Source: Branchiostoma floridae (Eukaryota > Chordata > Leptocardii > Amphioxiformes > Branchiostomatidae). Taken from it: a stretch of DNA of 52,005 nucleotides. Both the position numbers and the translations under genes were made by a program. The notes beneath the pieces were generated by a model that ran no database searches, was not told the origin of the DNA, and saw nothing but the letters and a program-made list of their open reading frames with translations. Where the stretch lies: assembly GCF_000003815.2 (NCBI RefSeq), contig NC_049987.1:19697649-19749653 (forward strand), in the 5' to 3' direction. This document shows, in pieces, positions 46,501 to 52,005 of the stretch (the stretch's first letter is position 1; each line of letters begins with the position of its first letter).

Positions 46501-49232
46501 AGTCAAAATGGGGACCCCTGTTGCTTTGCGGAAATCCTTGTTGAAAAACCATTTAGATACTGACAGCTAGTCAAACTTTTTACAAAGTTGAATTGCGCCA
46601 TCTCTGCGACAGTATTCAATTGGCATTGTCACCAGATCCAATTCAGAAGGAGATTTCACAGAATATTGACCAATCAGAATAATACCTAGCAGGGAGGAAT
46701 GATCATGAATAAGTATGCAAGAAACCTAAGAAGATTTTGAAAAGATTTGACTTGTCACGAATATTGCAATGTCACGAATATTTTCTGTGGAAATTTTAAT
46801 TTCAAAATGAATGTAATTTCTACACCTCGGGGTTGGTCATTAGCTAATGTTTATATTTCAAAATTTCAACATTAGCTGTATGATTACACTTATGGCAAAA
46901 ACTTGATTTTGAATACTTCTGATACTATTGATAAAAACCAAATGTTTACTACAGTTTAGCAGATTTTGTTCTGAGAAGCAAATCATACCTACTCATCAGT
47001 GGGTAAAAAGCTCATCTATTAGAAATTAATTTTATAAAGGAACATAATCAATACAATAGCCTACTTGTATGTTGTCTTGATGAACGTGCATTGGCAGCCG
47101 ATGACACGATAGTGCTTGCACCTTGCCCTCATAGCCGTGGAGATGAAATACACTTGTGGTAAATAGTTTGATTCAGACAAGTCCTTTCATCTTCCTATGG
47201 CGCTGCGAGATAAGGCCCCTGAAGGCGCGAGGTAGCTGCTTAAATTCGTGTGTGCCTTGGTGAATGGTGGGCATGTATATGTCAAGCAAAAACAGCCTTT
47301 GTTCAGCTATTATCAATATTGAATCGTCTGTGTTCCTAGACCCGTGTGTAATGTATCTATCATGACCCTCCATTGCCCTCCTTTGGGGAACGTAATCCGG
47401 GCAGACTTTAAATGCATCTCCTCGGGAATGCAATAAGACAACTGTATCGATAATCAATAGGGCTCAGCAAGAACGCAACTTTGCCTGGAGGACATGCATT
47501 CCTTGCGAGGACATCGACTTTGCAAAAGGTTACATTTGGGAGATATGTACTTTCATTTGGTCTTCAGTATGGCATGTACTATTGATATCTATTACGTACT
47601 TGTTGCATTGGAAATCAGCGATGTGCAAGCAAACTTCATCCAAGCTGATGGTCCCCACTTATGACTTATAGAAAGCTACATCAGGGCAGGGGTCACATGA
47701 AGTAGATATGTGATAACAGAACTGGAAAGACGATGACCTCGACAAGATGATGAGTGAATGGATGAATGGACTGATAGCCACGGGTATAGGTAAGACGTAT
47801 ATCGACCAATTACTTAAAGAGACCGGAATTGCATTGGAAAAATTACAACTAATCGATTTGTGAGATCTGTAAGCGATTGCGAAAGTATGTCAAAGTATCT
47901 AACCTTCGTTGAAAACTTTGCCGCTAGAGGCAAGGACCTGGCGCCCGGCTGGTGACGAGAGCATGCAGAATTTCGTGCCTGCCCATCTTTCAAAGCTGTT
48001 AAAAGGGCTATGAATACCAAAGCCTGAATAAGTAGACCGTTTTATTGTATATAAGGCCACTGCATACAGTAGTTTGAGTCCTTTGATCTTTGCGCTAAAG
48101 ATAGCACGCTATACGCTAGGATAGTTTTCTAAACTTGACAAAGTGATTGAAGATCACGGCACCAAGTAAAACGTAAAGAGCAATTTATTTTCAAAGTAGC
48201 ATTAATATCCAGAGGATAGCGTTTTATAAGTTTTGTTTCAATGCTTGATAATGTTTGTATCTGCTCGATATGGAAAGATCACATTCACTTAGTGGTAGTA
48301 TCAAAGGTACGGCAGAGGATACCCGAACTTTGTCCATGAAATGGCCATTTTACCGCCATAGTCTGTTGCAGAATTAACATTTGAATTGCCTGCATTACAA
48401 TATTACGCGTTTGTAAACATTCTCAATGTCCCATGTTGTATTCAATTAGAAAAACGAGAAAAAAATGGAAACAAGGTCAGTTCGCTTTACGCCAACTCAA
48501 TATATGGAATGTTATTGAGTCACAAGAGGTGTTTGGTACTAAATCTGACACCGACAAAATCGTTATAAAATCAGTCAAGTCACACTCCCTCATTTCATGA
48601 AATATATCAAATGCAACATGAATGTAGATTATCAGACGATAAAATGGAATAAGTGTCAACATTAGTGTCTTTAAAGCACAAATTCAATTGGAACAGTGAA
48701 TAAAAACGCCTGGGCGGCGTGGTACCTTCATGTATAACAGTAAAATAACACTATTGGCAACCGTTTATTTCAGTCATGTACAAAGCACTTCTGCAGCTGT
48801 AAACTTCAAAGTGTTCGCCGCCAGGTCGGCGAATGCATTTCAAAGCAAGGCATAAAAGTAAAATTACTGGGTGGCTGTAGATGAAAAATGTATTTTGCTA
48901 ATCACAAAGCTGACGGTATATATAAATACTAAAGAACACAAGGTCGGAGGTAAAATCCAAGATTCATATTTGCCTCGTTTTTTTAATGCAGATCATTACC
49001 ACTGTTCGGCGTAGGGAGTCTGAGGTAAGCTGGGTAGGCAGCTGTGGTAATGTCAAGGCCGAGACTGCGATCTCGCAGAAACACCGATTCTTACCTGACA
49101 GTGAATACTAGAGACTGGAGATCGCAATCAGGACGCTAAGAATGTGTTAAGATGGTCGAGCACCCATATATCACGAGTTTCAAGACAGCCCAACTGTCTA
49201 AAGTGAATCAAAGTAGAAAAGTTCAGACTGTC
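43565..49232. other. AT-rich intergenic, minor structures only
   Basis: Holds a 10-bp-stem hairpin (AGCTAATGTT / AACATTAGCT, 46842-46877), a duplicated CATTTGCGGCCACATC (about 45318 and 46022) and a box-B-like AGTTCAAGCCCAGG near 45142 that may be a SINE scrap. No gene was recognised; the 94-codon minus frame at 47173-47457 has no domain signature. Confidence 0.45.
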
Positions 49233-49236
49233 TTAA

Positions 49237-50175
49237 CCCTATTCAGACCGGGGGGGCGGGGGGTTTTGGGCTTTTGAGGCCTGCGCCAACTTCGATGTCC
49301 TATAACGCCAGAACGCCTTACGCTAAAGCCACCAAATTTGGTGAGTTTTCCTAAAATATTGTTGACAACAATTTTACGAAGTTTGACAAATTTTCCATTT
49401 TTTTCTTGTTGCCATGGCAACCGTTTGCTGACAGGCAGTTTTGCCAAAAATCACTATTTTTGGTTCTAACAATGTATTTTTCACATTTATTTGCTATATT
49501 ACTGCTATTTTGTTACATAAATAAAATCTTATATTATTTAGCATATCTTTCATAATTATATATGCATAAATTATGCTAATTCGATGACGTCATCAGCCCA
49601 AAATCCAAGATGGCGGACCGTATGGCCAGATCAAGAATAACAAGCTAATTATCCCTTAAAATTTGTAACTACCTGGTATTTTTTCATCAAAAACCATCTA
49701 AATGAATGAATTTAGTCTATTTCCATGGCCCTTTGTGATTATTTGTTGCAAAAAAAGTACTTTTAAAAATTCAAGGAAGTGGATATAATATGGCGGAGCC
49801 TAACTCGTATCTTAGATGTGCATGACGTCATCGATGTTGCTATTGGCAATACAAGTCGTAATAAACATTATTATTCTGTTATCTGCACTTGTTGTTACAT
49901 TTTTGTAGTACAACTTGAAGTTTTCTGAGAATACCCTTTTTTCATGGGTCCGGCCAATATAATCAAATTGATGACGTCATAATTACGTCATTTTACGTCA
50001 ACGTAACGTCAAACGTCTATTAGTCGTCAGAAATTATGTCGATATCATGTCCTAAAAATTTGGTGGCCCTACGGCACGTCGTTCAAGAGTTAGAGGACTT
50101 AGAAGTGGAGGGCCTCAAAAGCCCCCCCCCCCCCCCCCGGCCAGGGATGACCAAATAAGCCCGGTCTGAATAGGG
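49237..50175. mobile_element. TTAA-flanked piggyBac-type MITE, copy 2 (939 bp)
   Basis: The ends are CCCTATTCAGACCGGG and CCCGGTCTGAATAGGG, with TTAA on both sides (49233-49236, 50176-50179). Interior order matches copy 1: GGTGAGTTTTCCTAAAATAT, X-box GTTGCCATGGCAAC (49408-49421), CRE TGACGTCA (49585-49592, 49823-49830, 49972-49979), CCAAGATGGCGGAC and TGACGTCATAATTA. The two copies have compensating substitutions in both terminal repeats (CCAGACT versus TCAGACC), suggesting two subfamilies. Confidence 0.85.
49408..49421. promoter_or_regulatory. RFX X-box palindrome inside MITE copy 2
   Basis: An identical GTTGCCATGGCAAC lies at the equivalent place in the second copy, while sequence around it has diverged. 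Confidence 0.5.
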
Positions 50176-50234
50176 TTAAGCGAATATCTGAAATTACGCA
50201 AGATTGCAATCTCTGCTCACAGTCTCACGCACAT

Positions 50235-50237
<3 letters not shown>

Positions 50238-50319
<82 letters not shown>
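50238..50319. repeat. (CA)n microsatellite
   Basis: A pure CA run of about 82 bp, followed by a TATATATC stretch. Confidence 0.97.
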
Positions 50320-50326
<7 letters not shown>

Positions 50327-50342
50327 CTATATATCTGTACAT

Positions 50343-50456
50343 AGAGAGAGATAAGGAAAGAGATGTAAATATATATAGAAGTAAATATAAAGATGGATAC
50401 ATATAAAGAGAGAGAGAGGGAGAGAGAGAGAGAGAGGGAGAGAGATGGGGGAGAGA
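50343..50456. repeat. Impure (GA)n tract
   Basis: GAGAGAGATAAGGAAAGAGAT and, after a short AT-rich gap, GAGAGAGAGGGAGAGAGAGA. Purine-only on this strand, and so able to form H-DNA. Confidence 0.85.
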
Positions 50457-52005
50457 ATGGGGAAAGTTTCTTGCATCTAATGGGAATTCACCGTAATCTT
50501 TTTGGCATATACAGCCAAGCCCATATTGTATTAGTGATGAGGATCATAGATATAATATATCATAGATTCAAGGTAGCGTACCATTGGAAGGATAAGTTAT
50601 ATCATTATAACCTTATGATATCGATTAACCAATCATTATGCAATACTGCAGTAACATAATGCATTAAAGAAGAAGACTGCAGATGTGGCACGAAGCAATG
50701 ACTACAGATGAAGAACGAATTAATGATGAATAAAATGTATTTACGACACCAAGTGATGGCAGAAAATGAATGACTTGATATAGATAATATTGAATACGGT
50801 TTGGTGATAACGTAGCAAATAGAAAAAAAAAGTGACAATGTTGAACTGCACTCAAGTTTTGGAGCTTATATTACACGGGACAAACAGAAGGTAAAGGTAG
50901 TCTTTAGAAAAAAGTTACTTGTACTTTCACATGTGTAATGATCATCTTCCAGATTACAACGTGTGAAGTCGACTCTAACAAAAGTATGCTGGTTGAAAAA
51001 TCAAATAAATGGTTTCCTGCATTGATATGCAAATCTAGCCTACGACATGGAATGTTGAACACAACGATTTAAAGGGTCAATGCTGCTTTACGACCAATTT
51101 CCTGTAAAAACTTTCATTCTTTTTGCCGACGTTAACAAGAATCTGTTTTCCAATGTTGAAACTGTCTGCGTGTGGTTTTCTATTGATTGCCTGATGGTAA
51201 GCCATCCCAAGATACCATGTATGCAGATAACCATGCCAAATGTCCAGAAACGTCATAGAAAAGATCACGATTTTCCATTCCGATGGGCAACGATGTCTTC
51301 CAACCTATTACCTAGGGGCTTAATGATACAATTAGAATTGGATAGCATTGTGTCTTTCAACTTAACTCTGAAACATGCTCCTTTGAGACCATGTCAATGC
51401 CTTGTCTCATTCTTTATTAGGTCTCAGAATATCTTAAATCCCATCAACGTTCACCTTTTCTGACCCCTACCGGCCATTACATTGGCCTCTGTATCGATTT
51501 TTCATAGTTAGACAAACATTCATCAACCTAAAGGCATTCTGAATTCCCAAACACCGGATTAACAAGGAAGTCGCATGCCCATGGCAACTTCAAAATGGCA
51601 ATAAATGATTAATTTTGACTTCAATTATGTTTTCATGGGAAATTCCGTGATTGAAAAGCCGTTTAAACACTAACTAAAATGGTATCTAGTGCCATGCCAC
51701 CATCTCCAGGGAAGGTATACAGGTAGTATTCTGTCGCTCTTGCTTTTCTGCATCAATCTACAGGGACGTCTGTTACTAATAAATATGGTTACCGCACCAT
51801 GACCTTGTATTTTACTGGTATTACAGTGATTCTGGAGCCCAGAATTCTGACATGAACTTGTTCAGAATCATGTCTCGTTAAGACTATACGTGCTTTCATT
51901 TGTGATCAGTATATGACCCGTATCTAAAACCAAGCATATCCTCGTTCACTAAACTTCATGTAATGTGTGGAGGTAGCTCTTCTTGCCTTGAGCATTAAAC
52001 TTTGA
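50457..52005. other. Intergenic, nothing recognised
   Basis: A 127-codon plus-strand frame (51080-51463) is the longest. It has no signal peptide, domain or splice context I can support, and overlaps an opposite frame. Confidence 0.4.

Noticed and set aside
47173-47457. 94-codon minus-strand frame in slightly GC-richer sequence
   Set aside because: No family, no splice sites that I can support, and no neighbouring exon.
51080-51463. 127-codon plus-strand frame
   Set aside because: No motif, signal peptide or splice context; amino-acid composition looks like random AT-rich translation.

Overview
The window looks like non-coding DNA from an animal nuclear genome, most probably a cephalochordate (amphioxus, Branchiostoma-like) or another marine invertebrate. 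This assignment is inferred from the mix of short tRNA-derived SINEs, many foldback and MITE-type DNA transposons, a LINE C-terminal relic, long (CA/GT)n, (TA)n and (GA)n microsatellites, and one intronless leucine-rich-repeat (LRR) receptor. Nothing prokaryotic is present: no operons, no tight gene packing and no CRISPR array.

Only one convincing protein-coding gene is seen. It is a 619-aa single-exon, single-pass LRR membrane protein on the minus strand (21724-23583). It has a signal peptide, LRRNT, about nine LRRs, LRRCT, a low-complexity juxtamembrane stalk, one TM helix and a tail ending in a PDZ-ligand-like T-Y-L. A 77-codon upstream ORF ends exactly on its start codon (TAATG). A 153-aa C-terminal relic of a non-LTR retrotransposon lies at 41042-41503 (minus). 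Two weak first-exon candidates are recorded with low confidence (31358-31479 and 35936-36170).

Region by region: 1-1.9 kb has nothing recognisable. 1.9-4.0 kb holds a compound repeat: two diverged ~750-bp head units, a nested ~163-bp tandem array and a terminal hairpin, resembling a non-autonomous Helitron-like element. 8.1-8.6 kb is a MITE interrupted by a tRNA-derived SINE, and its uninterrupted sister lies at 34.1-34.3 kb. 9.8-10.6 kb has a foldback around a (TA)n tract, followed by a complete SINE with a perfect 10-bp target-site duplication; a diverged relative of the foldback's flank lies at 12.2-12.4 kb. 12.4-21.7 kb is featureless. The LRR gene follows. 24.3-26.2 kb holds another SINE and a TTAA-flanked piggyBac-type MITE with a full sister copy at 49.2-50.2 kb. 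28-43 kb is scattered SINEs, foldbacks, short repeats, microsatellites and the LINE relic. A 179-bp foldback with a perfect 9-bp target duplication lies at 43.4 kb. The rest is unique-looking AT-rich sequence and microsatellites.

The most interesting signal is regulatory. Both copies of the TTAA-flanked MITE carry the same set of recognisable transcription-factor sites: a perfect RFX X-box palindrome, several TGACGTCA CRE palindromes and YY1-like AAGATGGC motifs. Another exact RFX-type X-box stands alone at 27883-27896, about 4.3 kb upstream of the LRR start codon. The genes do not form a pathway; the window is one receptor locus in a transposon-rich intergenic landscape.
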